The notes beneath the pieces were generated by a model that was given only the letters and a program-made list of their open reading frames with translations, was not told the DNA's origin and did no database searches. Below, piece by piece: positions 35,227 through 48,360 of a stretch of 64,000 nucleotides of DNA (position 1 is the first letter of the stretch; every line of letters begins with the position of its first letter). The translations under genes and the position numbers were made by a program. The stretch is taken from assembly GCF_019112545.1 (NCBI RefSeq), contig NW_025064880.1, forward strand, positions 1,369,719 to 1,433,718, written 5' to 3'. This DNA comes from Guyanagaster necrorhizus. Lineage: Eukaryota; Basidiomycota; Agaricomycetes; Agaricales; Physalacriaceae.

Positions 35227-38200
35227 ATGTCAAGCTCATCCTCCCAAGACGACCGTCGACGTCTGCAGAGGGCGACTGACGCTAGACAGCTGACCCGTAG
35301 AAACTCGTCTTTTCTCAATTCCGTCAAGAATTACGTGCCAAAACCGATTGCACGCTTTTTTAGCGGCTCCGAAGAGTTTGATGACTCCAAGGATGAGATG
35401 GGCAAACGGAGGCGCCTCGATGGCCAGCAGAACGAGCCAGTCGATGGCCACGATGACGGGCCGGCTCCGTCGAAGCGTCTGAGGCTCCGTAGTCCAGATA
35501 GAGCGGTATCGCAGCCTCCGCCACAAACGACAAGCGCTCAAAGCGGCTATCTGGACCCACCCAGCTCGGCATTCCAACCTTTCTTTCAGCCTTCTTATTT
35601 ATCCAATGACCCTTCCAATCGTTCATCCTCACTTACGCTACCCGCGACCACTATTCCAGATATTCCCCGTAATGAACCCCGCACTACCCTGTCTCTCTTG
35701 CGAAACCAGTTTAGCCGTACCATGTCCATTGATCCACCTCAGAATCCACTTACTCGACGTCTTTCTCGAGACGTTCCCATGAAAAGCGTTGCCTTGCCGC
35801 CCTTGCATGATGCTGCTGTTCGAGATACGTCTATGGAATCAGCGCCAGGTTCGTTTATACCTTCGTCCGCATCCCGAACCCGTGATACCTCTCTTCCTCT
35901 TGGATTCCGTATCCGCACTTCAGTCACCCCGCAACCTGTGCGTGATAGTTCCGAGCCTCCAACAATCTCATCCCTTGGTTCCAAACCCGTTTTTGTCCGC
36001 GGTCCTGCTCCGGAGGTGAGCAAGACCCAGGCCACCCTGGGCTCTCTTGTCGATACTCAGAGAAGAGTAAGTCAATGGAAAGTTGGTGTCGGCAGTCTTT
36101 GATTTTTCGTTCACAGACGCAGTCTCCTGTGCGTCAGCATAGCTCAAGTTCTCTTCTCTTTGGCTCTCAGCCGTCTATGAAAGGTTCGTCTCGAGATAAT
36201 TGTATTTTCAATTTTTAATGAGTGTTGTACAGCTCCTCGTCTAACAACCGTCGCAGAGCGTACACTGCATGAGTTGGATATATACAGAACCCCCCTTAAG
36301 CCCTCTCGTCTTCGAGAAAACAGCTACTTGGCATCATCCCCCGGGACTGCCACAGACATGTTCTCTCGCAAGAAGTCCTATCAGCGAATGCCCGGAGGAC
36401 GCACAGTCAAGGCAAAGGTAGCTAACGAAACTAAGCCGTATGCAGGTGACGCGGGCATCAAAAAACATCTTGCGCGAAGTAGGAAGGCTAATGCTGAAGA
36501 TGAAGCTGTGTCATCGAAGGACGAGCCAAATGGTGACGATGTGTCCATGAATGCAGACCAGCCTTTGAGCGATATCCTTCCAGAGATCAACAAGGATCGA
36601 GGAGAGCTCAAGTTGCCCGACAATCAGCCGAAGAATTCCAAGGTGGCAGAGAAGCAGTCAACTATAACTATGCCTTCCAACTCTTCTCTTCGAGTCGGTC
36701 GCACCTTTACCTCACGCAATCATATTGATCGCCCCTCTCGATCAGGGAAAACGGGGTTTTCTGCGGCTTTTGACGACGATGAAGAAGAGAGGCGGGAGGA
36801 GGAGTCCAGGAAAGAAAGGGAGATGATGGAAGAGGCGGCAAAACATGTACCCGTATTCAACATACCAACCGGGTTTAGTTTTGCCAAGGACGTAAGTCAT
36901 CGCTCAGTAACATCAGTCCTGACGCTGAAAGCCGAACAGACTGACAAACCTCAAGGTATTGCATTCGACTTGTCGAAAGCAAGGGAGCCGCCCATTCCCT
37001 CATTACCCTTTTCCATATCTTCTTTCCAATCTGGTACTTTCTCGGTGTCTGGCGCTGCTCCTATCCCATCATCAAACGGTCCAAGGGTGGAATCTACTAC
37101 GCCTTCCACTTCTACGCCGCCGGCTCCGATTCGTGAACCTGATATCTCTCCGAAGGTGGACTCTGTGCCTGAGGTTTCGTCAACGGCTGAAGACCTGGCG
37201 AAGACGAGTAGCAGCATCCCGCATTTCTTTGCTTCAAGCAAGGCTCTCACCCAGACCCCTTTGGTGGTGCCACCGATGACATTGACGGAAGCGCCGACGT
37301 CCTTGCCGTTCAGCTTTACGCCGCAACAGCCCTCAGCCACCACATCGGCTCTGTCGGCTCCGGTCCATGACGCCGGTAATCCGTTGTGGAATGATAGTGC
37401 AGGGAAAGCTAAAAATGAACTGCCTGCATCCAGCTTGGACAACGACGGTAGTAGCGGTATGTTTGCTTTCAGTGGCTCAGAGACAACCACCTCCTTCGCC
37501 TCGTTTGGGTCTGCCAAGCAGGACAAAGGACCTCAGACATCTACCTCAACCGAGAACATATTTAAACCCTCATCTTTCTCTTCCGGCAACAGTGCTACTC
37601 ACGAAAGTTCCATTGTCACGGAGTCAACCCCTCCGCCAACCTTGTTTAGTACTGCGCCTGCAAAGGCAGCTGAGCCTAATCAAACTCCGAAGCCGTCGCC
37701 TTTCGGCGGTAGTAATGCGATCAAAGACAGCACCAAGTCGGACGAGTTCACCTTTGGTCAAGAGTCCAACAGCTCCATCGAACCGAAAACAAACGGGTTC
37801 TCCTTTAGAAAGCAAACAGAGGTGGTTGATTCAGTACTCAAACCAAGCAATGCTTCTACGTTCACTTTTGGTGGTTCCTCGGCACCCGCCACACCAGGTG
37901 CACCAGCCATATCATTTGGTGGTATGTCTTCAAATCAGACTACGATGATTCCCCAATCGCCATTTTCTTCAGGCTCAACCCCCGTTACGGGTAGTAACAA
38001 CGTGACGTTCGCATTCTCTCATCCTAGTGCACCCGCAGACAAGGTGGAGCCAATTCCGAAGTCGCCATTTGCTTTCGGAGCGACGCAGACAACTGTGAAG
38101 GATGGCGGGACTGTGAATTCTGTAGAGTTTACTTTTGGGTCAGGCTCAGGCGACAAGAAGAATGGAACTAGTTCTTCATCCATCTTTGGCTTTGGTGCTA

Positions 38201-39162
38201 CCCCAAGCACGCCTCCAGTCTCGGACGCTGACAAAAGGCCGTCGTTTAGTTTTGGTCAGACATCGACATCAGCGCCTGCGTCGTCGTTCTCTTTTGTCGG
38301 CGGATCTACATCTGGCGATGTTTCCAAGCCGTTTTCTTTCAGCGCTGCAGCAACTGACATTCGTCCGGTGACACCACCGAACCAAGATCACGAGATCAAA
38401 ATGGATGAGAGCCCCACGAGGGATATGCAAGTTACCAATGCTCCCAAGATCGCTGAGCCTCGTCCTACCTTAGGTGTGTTCCCTTCATTCAACAACGCCG
38501 GCGGTGGTTTGTCATTTGGCCAATCTGGTGGGTCCACGACTCAGCCTTTCACTTTTGGAGCGACAACCACATCGTCGAATCCCTTCGCGAAGGAGAATAA
38601 GCCAGAAGAAAACAAAGGGTTCGGAAGTGGAGGCTTCGGTCAATCCTCGGGTACCTCCTCCGGTTTTCCATTTGCACATAAAACCAGTGAAGATCCTCCT
38701 CGTCCTTCAACGGCCGGGCCATTCGCTTTTCAATCATCCAATTCTGCTACAGGATCAGGAGCAGGTTTCACGTTTGGCGGAGCATCTAACGGTGCTCCTA
38801 GCACTTTCCCTTCAGGGCCGCTCTCAGCACCGAATAGCCCGTCGACGTTCAACACTCCCTCTCCATCGTTCACGTTTGGGGCATCTACGACTACAAATCT
38901 ATTTGCCTTCGGGTCTCAGCCAGCTTCACCTGCAACTGGCACCAGCAACCTCCCTTCGGTACCTACCACTGGTTTCGGGGTTAGTGGTGTTTCCGGCACC
39001 GGCTTTGGTGGGTCATCGAATCCTTTTGGGGCTCCATCCACCTCCCCGGCGGTACCGTCAGGTGGTGGAACGCTGTTCACCATTGGTGCCGCACCGTCTG
39101 CCCCACCTAGTGGTATGAGGCAGATCAAGAAGTTGCCCAACCGAAGGGGCGCCAAGCGGTAA
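35227..39162 (+). CDS. FG-repeat nucleoporin (Nup1/Nup124/Nup153-like)
   Basis: Natively unfolded nuclear-pore protein, probably on the nuclear basket. The frame is open from 35092, but the ATG at 35227 (MSSSSSQDDRRRLQRATDAR) is favoured. It is followed by SFLNSVKNYVPKPIARFFSG, an amphipathic basic helix like the membrane-binding N-termini of Nup1/Nup60/Nup153. After three short introns (first donor about 36067, acceptor before RTQSPVRQH; a third, in-frame one at about 36891-36940) comes LDIYRTPLKPSRL, then a long Ser/Thr/Pro-rich region with many FxFG and FG repeats: FTFGQES, FSFRKQ, FTFGGSS, FAFGATQ, FTFGSGS, FGFGATP, FSFGQTS, FTFGATT and FTFGGAS. The C-terminus RQIKKLPNRRGAKR is basic, the importin-binding tail type. 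About 1,250 residues. Confidence 0.85.
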
Positions 39163-39602
39163 ACATCTTAACGATAAAAAAACATGCGTATACATTTCAT
39201 GAATGTTGTTTTCTTCTCTGTGCTCTTGCATCGTACGCAAATTCCGTCATATCTATCCATCGCAATTCATACATACATCATCCGTGTCTTTGGCAGTCAT
39301 CTGTCCTCCGTTGTCATCGTCCCTTTTCTACAGGTTTTCTTAGGAATTGTTTGGTAAACTGTATCACATTAGGTTTTTCTTTGCAGGCTCAAGGCCGCAC
39401 GTACATCATCATATATCTGGCTCAAGGCTAGAATCGATACATCTTTATTTTTTTACGAACCTTGCTATCCATATAATCATTGTTTGCATGTATCATATTT
39501 CATCTTCGTCTTTTCGACCCAAAGCGGTGATGACTTAAACAAGAAAAGATGGCATAATTTTGCCACGCGAGCTAAACACAGCGTTGCTTCCGTCCTACCA
39601 CC
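39163..39602. other. Intergenic
   Basis: AT-rich 3' flank of the nucleoporin and 5' flank of the small membrane-protein gene (440 bases). No supportable gene. Confidence 0.4.
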
Positions 39603-40337
39603 ATGGATTTCGTCCAAGGCCTTGATCTTTCAAAACTCCTCCTTGGCGGGGCGGTAAATTCTTCTATTTTTTGTATTTCCTTTGCCAATGATTCCCAGGT
39701 TTTGTCCTTTGCCGTATCTGCGTTTTCAGCACCATTCTATAATTTCCCTCTTTTCCTCTATGGACTATACGGACAAGAGAACACAGAGTCTGTTTCCGCT
39801 TTACAGAATGTGCGGAATTAGACCTTCAGGTCGTCTTTGTTCGCTCATGCTATGCCCATAACTAGTTTACATGCTTTCTAGCTGGTTCGTTGCTCTGGGA
39901 TATTATATGGATGGCCAATCATGAACAAAATGGGTTTATCAAGTTTTTGAGCATTCTACTCCTCGTTCTAAAGGTGCGATTCCTTCTGTCTCAGACCACG
40001 CTTGCGCTGACAGATATAGATTCCGACCTTTGGTGCCTGTGGGCTCGCAGTTCGTCAGCGAGGCGCGACATTTGGAGGGCTTGGTCTGCGTGGGAGTGAT
40101 TTGAGCGGGCCCACTGGTGCGTCCTCTGTGTACTCGTTTTCATGAGAAGCTTATCTTCTCTCTATAGTTTGGTCTATGCCCGGAGGCTTCACTTCGACAG
40201 GAAGGGATGACTATCAGAACTTAGACGAGGAAGCTACCGTTTCAGCGCCACCACGAGTACCAGTGGCTGCACCACATCGTCCATCCAACCCAGCACCACC
40301 GCCACCGCCTGCGACTGGTCCGTACCAAACAGCATGA
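39603..40337 (+). CDS. Small multipass membrane protein, ATRAP-like
   Basis: ATG 39603 gives MDFVQGLDLSKLLLGGA. The intron is followed by VLSFAVSAFSAPFYNFPLFL and YGLYGQENTES, then LLWDIIWMANHEQNGFIKFL, SILLLVLKIPTFGACGLAVR, QRGATF, GPTVWSMPGGF and a Pro-rich tail ending PYQTA at 40337. Three or four hydrophobic segments make it an integral membrane protein of about 180 residues. The order (LL..G, D-I-..H/W, ..LLLVLK, RQRG, DDYQNLDE) resembles the animal angiotensin-receptor-associated protein family, a match made by eye. It is conserved in basidiomycetes as I remember it. Function in fungi is unknown. Confidence 0.68.
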
Positions 40338-40444
40338 TAAATGGCTGCACTGCGCATTCTGGATCCCCTCTTTATTTAAAAAATTTCACGGACAAGTCCC
40401 TTAGTATCTCGATGAATTAAACTTTGAAGTTAAATGTCTGTACA

Positions 40445-43400
40445 TCAGCTCACTTCATTCAGTTCGGCTTCTTCGTCTTCCAAAGCATCTAGCTCCAGGT
40501 CATGTATCAGATCCTTGAGTGTATCCAGCGTGTTCAGCTTGCTCTCTGATTTCCTCCTCGCAAACAACCAGGGACAGTCCAATGATTCGCAGCGTATTTC
40601 TTCGCTCCCAGGTATTTGTGCACACGAAGCACAGACCTTTCGCGTTTCCATGAAGCGTTTTTCAACGACGTTGATACGATTCAGGACACCAGCCATAGTT
40701 GCCCGAGTATCCATGCGGCATACGTCACAAATTCCTGTCAAATATTTAACTGCGATGTCGCGGAACCATACAATGTTGATATACATACCTTCAGGTGCAT
40801 AGGAGCCGCATGTGAGACACAACGAACTGCCGAAGTGCTCGTCAATATTGAAACGTTCGACGGCTTCGGGTCCAGCCTTCTTTTTCGACGGCGAAACAGG
40901 TTGCTCCCCAGCGGGCTTTAGCTTGGGCATCTCCTCATACCATTGTCGTACGTTGGCGCCTACCAAGTTGAAGATTCGTTCCAACGGCGGAATAAGCACT
41001 CGCGATATGTAGTATTCTGCATCAAGGGAGGCATGACTGCAATATTACTCTCAGCGACACGCAGTGAAGTACTAGTGATACACTGACGGATTGTTTAACA
41101 GGTCGAGTGGCTCCATTGCTCGGTCTACCAGTCTTGTATCAGGTGGTCCTCGAGAAATCACGTACGGTACGCGCTCTCCATACTGTGGTTCGTGATGTGG
41201 GTCCAGTAGCGTACGTCTGGCTGCTACGGCTGCGCCCGGCGGAGGTGGGATTTCATCGCTACACGGAAATCAGAGTACCGAAAAAGTCCACCATTTGGAA
41301 CCCCACCTGTACGTCCCCATACGGACTTCCTTTGCAAATATGAAGTCCTGAACTGAAGCCCTATTTCCTAGAAGTTTTGACCATGACCTGCAACAGTAGT
41401 CTTTAACCTTGCTGAGGTCTTGAGTGCGAAAGAGGATCCTGGCAGAGAGGCCTCGGTCAGTATCTACAGGAAATAGAGAGACCAAGCATTTACTTTAAAC
41501 AGGTTTCGGTCATCTTCTGCTGCGCAGGAACTCCATCTCGACGGACGGTCTCGATACCTTTTGCATCAAAAGCGGGTTCTGTTTCGTCTATACTTTCGTA
41601 TTTATACCCCACATAACGCTTCTTGGCCATTAGGACGCATGGAAGATATACCTTTAACCTAATGAAGCCAGAATATCAAACACGAATGTTGACGTACCTT
41701 CTCGAACTTGAGCTTGATGGGGGGAGGGTTCAAAGCTGTAATGGCATCAGCAATATCTTGTCCGATGCGAAACGCCTGTTCTTTGGTCTTTCCATGCAAA
41801 TAACTGGTGAACGTGTAAGTTAATGCGATCAAGGAGTCAAAATAGATGCGCCAACATGAAAACACTGTCTGTATCTCCATAAACGACCTAGCGAAGGCTT
41901 TAACTCGGCTGCATTTTCTGAGATATTATGAAGGCCTACTTTGGCCCCCCATTTAGGAGTCGAGTCGATAAGCATGATGGCCTGTAAATGATTCACACAA
42001 CGTAACACAGATTTTCTGGTTCCTGACAAACCTTTTCAAGCGTTTCACGACCGCTTTGGACGATGCTGTCCGCGATCTCCACTGCAGGCATTCGACCAGA
42101 GAACGTCGCACTGGTGTAACCATATGTAACATTTGCGATGTATTTTAGTCCCAGCTGTCGAGCATCCAGAATGCGCCTCAGAGCCTAGAGTAATAATGAG
42201 TCCAGTAAAAGGTTCTGGACACACAAAGAAGCCTACCTTGTCTTCCTTGACACCTTTCATGGCTTGCTTTACCATTACTCGTGTTTCTAATAATTCGACC
42301 AACATGCGGCCGAGCAAGCCTTTGCGGACCTCAGGCTTGACGTACATGATACCATTTGCTGCAACTGATGAACGGCGGGTATATCAGATGCACTGCAAAC
42401 AAGAGGTGAGGACAAACACTCACCCTGGACGTGATCCCGAAGTTTTTCCAGCAAACCCGGGGGACGTTCAAGGTCCGTAACGCCAAATTTGTTTCGCCCT
42501 TGAAAGTCGATTATTCTTCCCAGGCATGTAGAATAACAATAATTATAAGCTATCATGATGGAAGGGTATAAGGATTGAAAGTCAAGGACAACGACAGGAC
42601 TGGTATAAAATGCCGACTGTGGTTCCATTATCAAGGGCATGCATTCAGCAGCATTTTGTTTCCCCACCTGATCATATAATGTTCGTTAGCATTGCGTGCA
42701 GGAAGTCTGTAGGGTGAACACACATCGGCTTTACTCGGTGAGATGAAAACGAAGCTCTCTGGTTTAGCAATACGAAACATAAACGATTCGACTTTGAACT
42801 GAGAGCCGCGACTGATGACGGAGAAAAAGTCCACACCGAACACACGGGCAAATTCTCTGGTTGCAAGAGTCAGTCTAATTTATGTAGGCAGAAAATAAAG
42901 GCAGGAGGTTACGCAGTTTTGGTAATGATGTCGACGGACTTCAAAATGTCGAGTACCATTGATGTCCGAGAAGCAAAATGGCGAAACAACATGCCCAATT
43001 GTGTAGGTCTCCCGCCCCGGTACCAATTGGTCAGGGTAGAGGATGAATACCAAGGAGTTCTGAAACGGTCGTCGGCAGTCAAAAGACATATATACACATG
43101 TATATAATACATACCTCTGTCGAAGGACATTGAAAACCACGTTTTCAAAGGTGTATGTATTTAAATTCTGTTCCGAACGCATAATTCTCCAGACATTAAG
43201 AACATGACGGCCTGCGGCCTTAAAGGTGGAAGTTTTCCGAATTTCCCATTGGAGAGAACCACTTCTTCGGCTTGATAATGTGGCGCGCGAAATCAATTCC
43301 GAGACTTCTAGGCCTGTAGGCACTTGGTGAGACAGACCCAGGACTCCAAGAAGAATATATACCGTATATAGCCGCCCTCTTAGAAAAATATCCCCAAGAA

Positions 43401-46102
43401 GATAGCTGTACATCCCAGCCAACAACGATGTCTGGATCCAAATCCAAGACTATGTCGATGACTGCATTTATAAGATCCAGCTCACTATCGACCTTTTCAA
43501 TAGCGAAGTCGCGTATCTGATGGGCACTGAACTGTGGTGATTCTACAGCGAAGATACCCGACTTATAAGCTCTCTCTTCTGTCTCTCGAAACGAGTAAAA
43601 GACTGCTGCTAATGCTAGCACGAACCGACGCAATTAGTGCAACATATATAGGTGCTCAGATGATTAACTCACCATCTTCATCAGAGTCAGGTAGTTTACC
43701 AGCTCGGGATGGTGCTTAAGAAGGCATTGGTACTTTCCGACACAGGGAGAATAGAACTTACCAAACACTTCTAATGAAAACACTGTCATGTCATGTCTTT
43801 CACGAGAAACGGAGCTTGTGTCTACAGGGGTGGTCTTGATATTGTAGACGTTTGCCTGAGTAGGACCTTCTATCTGTATTACATATGATCTATCATCACG
43901 AAACAGAAGGTATGCTGTACCTACTAACCTGAGATCGTTGCTGAACAGTCTGTCCTCCAGTCAACATCTTTCCCTCATCGGATTTCAACCAGGCCCGAAC
44001 CGACTTCACACTGGGCGGATGTCCTGCGTATTCCCAACCTTGCGCATCTCCTGCTTCGACAAGACTATTCCAAATTTCAGATCCGATGGGTTCCCAGGCT
44101 GGAAGATTCTTTATGCCTTTGCCGCCCTTCAGATGATATACCAATCCAGCGTATTCTCGAGGCCGATCAGGAGCATCAATTTCTTTGGAGTAATAGGGGG
44201 GGCGGTAGATCTTGCTGGGAATGTTGTGCATGTAAAGGCTTGCTAGAAGGTCAGAGACAGATGGTGGTTGGCGGGCGTACTCAAAGCCGTTTGCGTTGGG
44301 TGTGTATTTCAAAATATGTTGCGAATGATATGTGAAGGTTCTCTTTATAGGTGAGCTTGAGGCAGATTCATTATGAGCCTGCGAGTGAGTGACAATATTA
44401 TTCTTCCTATAGCAATTATAAATAAATGTGCGAGAAAAAATGATGCGACGACGAACGTTTGAGATATCCCTTTCCGGTGACTAGAAGATACCATTAGATT
44501 TGTTCAACAGTGGGATACAGACTAACCTTGGTGACGGAGACAGTCTCTCAGGAGGAGTGGAGGATCCTGAACTTGAACGGCTGCTGGTTGCATTTAGCAG
44601 AACATATGTGATATGAAAGCAGAGGGGCACCTTGACATGCGAGTTAAATTGGGAAACACTGGTTCGGTATTTATTGGGGATCCCTTAAACGGGCTATAGG
44701 ACGATGTGTGAATACACAAGGAGGAATGCGAAGCAAACGTACTCCTCATTAACTTGATCCTTGTGTTCGTCCAGATTTACAGGATTTTCGTCGAGAAAGT
44801 CGTCATCGTTGTATTCTTCATCATCGTACGCATCATTATGTTCCTGGTCCATCATATTAGCCCATGCTTCTTCCTCCATCTGTACGTTTTTGGTCATCTC
44901 TTGGCTTGAAAGTATCGTCATGTCGATGTCGACGTCGTCTGTGCTGTCATCTGGGAGTTCGTTGGCATCGGCATTAGACAATTGGCGTTCATCATTCGTG
45001 TTGCTTGTTCCCTCAGGTTTCCAAATCTTGTAAGAGTCTTCCCAAAGGGCCTCAACACTCTGGAACGTTGTCATGGCCCATTTTTCCCAACCTTCCTTCC
45101 CATCGATCGCCGGAGGCTCCTGGTGTCTTTCGTTTTCGATTCGCTTCTGGATTTCTTCCCACCACCTGGCTTCAGCAACCCATTCACCTCCAGAGCCTCT
45201 AGAGGAACTGCTAAGGTCCACAGGAAGTTCAGGTGAAGGTGGGAGGCCACGCGCAGCCCGGCGTCTTCTTTCGTCATCCCAAAGTTCTCGAACGCTAAGA
45301 ACAAGTGGTTCGTTAGGAGTTGGGAGGGCAGGAATCCTCAGTTCATGATGATGGTGACGGGCCACAAGAGCGTGTCTGTTCAAAATATGATAGGCCTGTG
45401 CATCGACTTCGAGCGGCATGCGTGATTGGCGAAACGAGGATGAGCGTCTGAAAACAGGGCCCTCTTCATCTTCATCTGCGCCACGCTGAAACACCTTTTC
45501 AAGTTCGATCCAACCGCATCCGTACAGTCCGAAATCTGAGAGGAACTGCAAGGTGTAGCTGAGGTGACTTTCGTATGTGCAGAATCTGGTGCTCATAACA
45601 CTTCCAGACTGCAACAGAGTCACGATGCGACTGACGAGACCTGGATCCACGACATAGACTTTGAGGAATGGCGCATAGGAAGAGTGAAAACCATAGAAAT
45701 GGATTCCTTTTACCAGGATAATAGCACGAATATACTGCGGCCTGGCCTGGGTGGTGCGTTTGAAGGAAATAGCAATCGCATGATTTAATGAGTGCGTCAA
45801 TCTGGCGACATATCGTCTGACTAAACAAGGATCATCAGTGTATAGCTTGAGGAAGTCATATATGATAAAACCGTACCATGGCGAGCACTGAGACTTCCCG
45901 TGTACTCTACAAAAAAATAGGGATACACTTGGTGGATGTGCAGACACGTCTTTTTCCTGATGGACGAGGGCCCGTAGATACGAAGAACAGGAACTTTTGG
46001 AAGATTAGAGTTATCGAAAGGACCTGGTACTTCCAATGAATAGTCAATCTGATTAATTTGTACTCGGAGGACTGGACGATTTGTCTGATTAGGGGAAGTC
46101 AT
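40445..46102 (-). CDS. REV3: DNA polymerase zeta catalytic subunit
   Basis: B-family translesion polymerase. The start at 46102 is MTSPNQTNRPVLRVQINQID, then GPFDNSNLPKVPVLRIYG and an FYGFHSSYAPFLKVY-type N-terminal domain, followed by a long acidic linker (DSTDDVDIDMTILSSQE). The exonuclease-like region has QFSAHQIRDFAIEKVDSELD and PDIVVGWDVQ. Polymerase motif A is LDFQSLYPSIMIAYNYC (about 42590), motif B lies around YGYTSATFSGRMPAVEIADS and motif C is VVYGDTDSVF (about 41880). The C-terminus holds CysA (CLTCGSYAPEG then CDVC) and CysB (CASC, then C-x4-C ending LDCPW), which carries the 4Fe-4S cluster binding Pol31/Pol32 in other species. Many introns. The motif residues needed for catalysis are present, so it should be active. 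It is divergent from TRAPPC13. Confidence 0.93.
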
Positions 46103-46223
46103 GGACGCGACATGGATGTCATAAAGAAAACGTGATCGCAATTGATCGATGATCGTAGCTCTTTTTGGAGACTTTATTATATATTTATTTACTTTCCGTT
46201 TTCTTACTTCGACCATCACCGCG
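46103..46223. promoter_or_regulatory. Short divergent promoter, REV3 / TRAPPC13
   Basis: Only 121 bp separate the two start codons. It includes an AT-rich stretch (about 46176-46195, TATATATTTATTTACTT) that could serve either gene. Confidence 0.5.
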
Positions 46224-48291
46224 ATGGACGGGCCTGCTCATCTGTTGTCGCTCAAGGTCATGCGAGTCTCTGTGCGTAACGGTGGCATGACCAAGTACTA
46301 TATGCTAATTCATCCTTGCAGCGTCCGTCGCTGGCAAGCTCCTGGCAGCCATTCTACTCCAGTTCCCCGTCCTTCTCAGTCCGTATTTATTCCAGAATGC
46401 AATTTATCCGACCTCTAAAGCATGTGTAGGCACATTCAACTGCATCAATAATGTCTCTCCAAGGAAATACACCCTTGTCTGGTTATCCGAAAACATTAAG
46501 GGATTTCACTCAAGCCTCAGAATTGCTCATCCTGCCCTCGTCATTCGGTTCTATACAGCTCGGAGAGACCTTTTCCAGCTGTCTTTGTGTAAACAATGAG
46601 GCCAGTGTCGACGTTGAGGGCGTCCACATGAAAGTCGAGATGCAGACCGTTACAACGAAAGTGTTATTGGCTGAATTTGGAAGCTCAGACCATCGTTTGA
46701 GTGTAGGGGATACTCTTGAAAGTATTGTTCATCATGAAATCAAAGAGCTTGGGCAGCATGTTCTCGCATGCACCGTGACGTATCGACTGCCTCCGGGGGT
46801 TCGGATTGCCCCTCAATCAGAAGATAGTAATCAAGATCCAGCTTTACAGACGTTCAGAAAGTTCTACAAGTTCGCCGTACGTCTTCAACTAATTGAAAGA
46901 TTAAGTTCGCTAAAAATGTCTAGGTTACAAACCCGCTGTCCGTCAAGACAAAAGTCCATGTCCCAACGTCTCCTTCTGCCCTAACCAATCTCGATGAGCG
47001 AGACAAGGTGTTCCTCGAAGTCCACATTCAAAACCTCACCCAGGAGCCTATTTGGTTTGAACGAATGCAGTTTGAATGTGCGGATGGCTGGGCTGTGAAG
47101 GATGCGAACAACTTGATAAGAGACATAGATGGAGAGAAAAAGAGCATTTTCTCTGGTACCACAGCGCTCATGAACCCCCAAGACATGAGACAGTATATCT
47201 ACATCCTGGACCCCAAGACACATACCTTGGAACCTCCTACCAATGCGCCAGGGAGCATTATTCCTCTCGGCCGGCTCGATATCTCATGGCGATCGTCTTA
47301 CGGTGAGCCTGGCCGTCTACTCACTTCCATGCTCTCTCGCCGTATACCATTACTGCAACCACCACCACAACAGCCCGCATCCGCCCTCCCACCTTATCTG
47401 AAACGCACAGTCGCGGCAGCATCTGCGCCTGGAATGCCTCCTCGCCCCCGATCTCCTCAGCTTTCACAGTCACGACCCAGCTCCCCAGTTCCTACATCAC
47501 GACCTGGTTCTCCGTTCCGCAATCGCCCAGCCTCTGTGGGCCCCAGTCGCGCTCAATCGCCACCTCCTCCGCCCGCGACAAACCCAATACCAGGTGTCGA
47601 TGTTCACCTCATTGTACGCAACTTGCCCCGGAATTCGATTGAACTGCAAAAACCATTCACCATATCTTGCACGCTAACAGTCGGCACTTCTATACCCTTT
47701 GACAAGCGGCACTTCACTCGTATACTGACCTTGGTGGTGCAGCACGTTCAGCCTCCCAAGAAAGCGCCTGCACCCGTTTCCGTGAATAACCTTATAGCCA
47801 CTCAATCAGAATCATTCACACGAGTTTCAATCTCAGGTTTCTCTACTCCGTCTCCCACTTCGACCTTGTTCAATTATCCCTTGGCGCAACAGAAACTTCT
47901 CGTCGCCTCTCCACGGCATACCATGCTGGAGTTAGACACCAACGAGGCGCTTCTCCCACCCCCGTTTTCTGAAACGTCTCCCGACGAATGCAAAATACCT
48001 CAGTCAGGCGTGGGTTTCTGTGGCCCATCAGCGATTTTCTTGTCTCCTATTCAGCTGTCTGCAGCAGACTCTGTCGAACTCAGCACAAATGTCTGCGCCT
48101 CACAAGACTTTGAGCTAACGTACATCCCACTTCAATCTGGCTTTGTATCGTTTGGGGGTCTAAGAGCACTATTGGTAGAGGATAAGTTCACCAGTACAAT
48201 CATAGGGATGGACGGGTTTTCAGAAGCCCTTGAGAAGGCACGGACTTTGAAGGAGTGGGATGTGGTCGGGGAGGTATGGGTCTCATCTTAG
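46224..48291 (+). CDS. TRAPPC13: TRAPP complex subunit 13
   Basis: Subunit of the TRAPP tethering/Rab-GEF complex (DUF974 family). The start at 46224 gives MDGPAHLLSLKVMRVS, the conserved HLLxLKVMR opening, then an intron and RPSLASSWQPFYSSSPSFS. The main blocks are LLILPSSFGSIQLGETFSSC, CVNNEASVDVEGVHMKVEMQ, VHHEIKELGQHVLACTVTYR, FRKFYKFAVTNPLSVKTKV, VFLEVHIQNLTQEPIWFERM, ALMNPQDMRQYIYILDP, LGRLDISWRSSYGEPGRLLT and a C-terminal part with PLQSGFVSFGGLRALLVED. A Ser/Pro-rich insert (about 47380-47580, with RPSSPVPTSRPGSPFRNRP) interrupts the domain and is not part of the animal protein. Confidence 0.92.
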
Positions 48292-48360
48292 TTTTACCGT
48301 TGTTTTGTCCGATAATATTATTAGCAACTATATGTACTACTTGCGAGTCCGAAATGTGCG

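Noticed and set aside
36951..37526. 191-residue open frame antisense to the FG nucleoporin
   Set aside because: It mirrors the Ser/Thr/Pro/Gly-rich codon pattern of the nucleoporin, which leaves the opposite strand stop-poor; no motif and no splice or start context.
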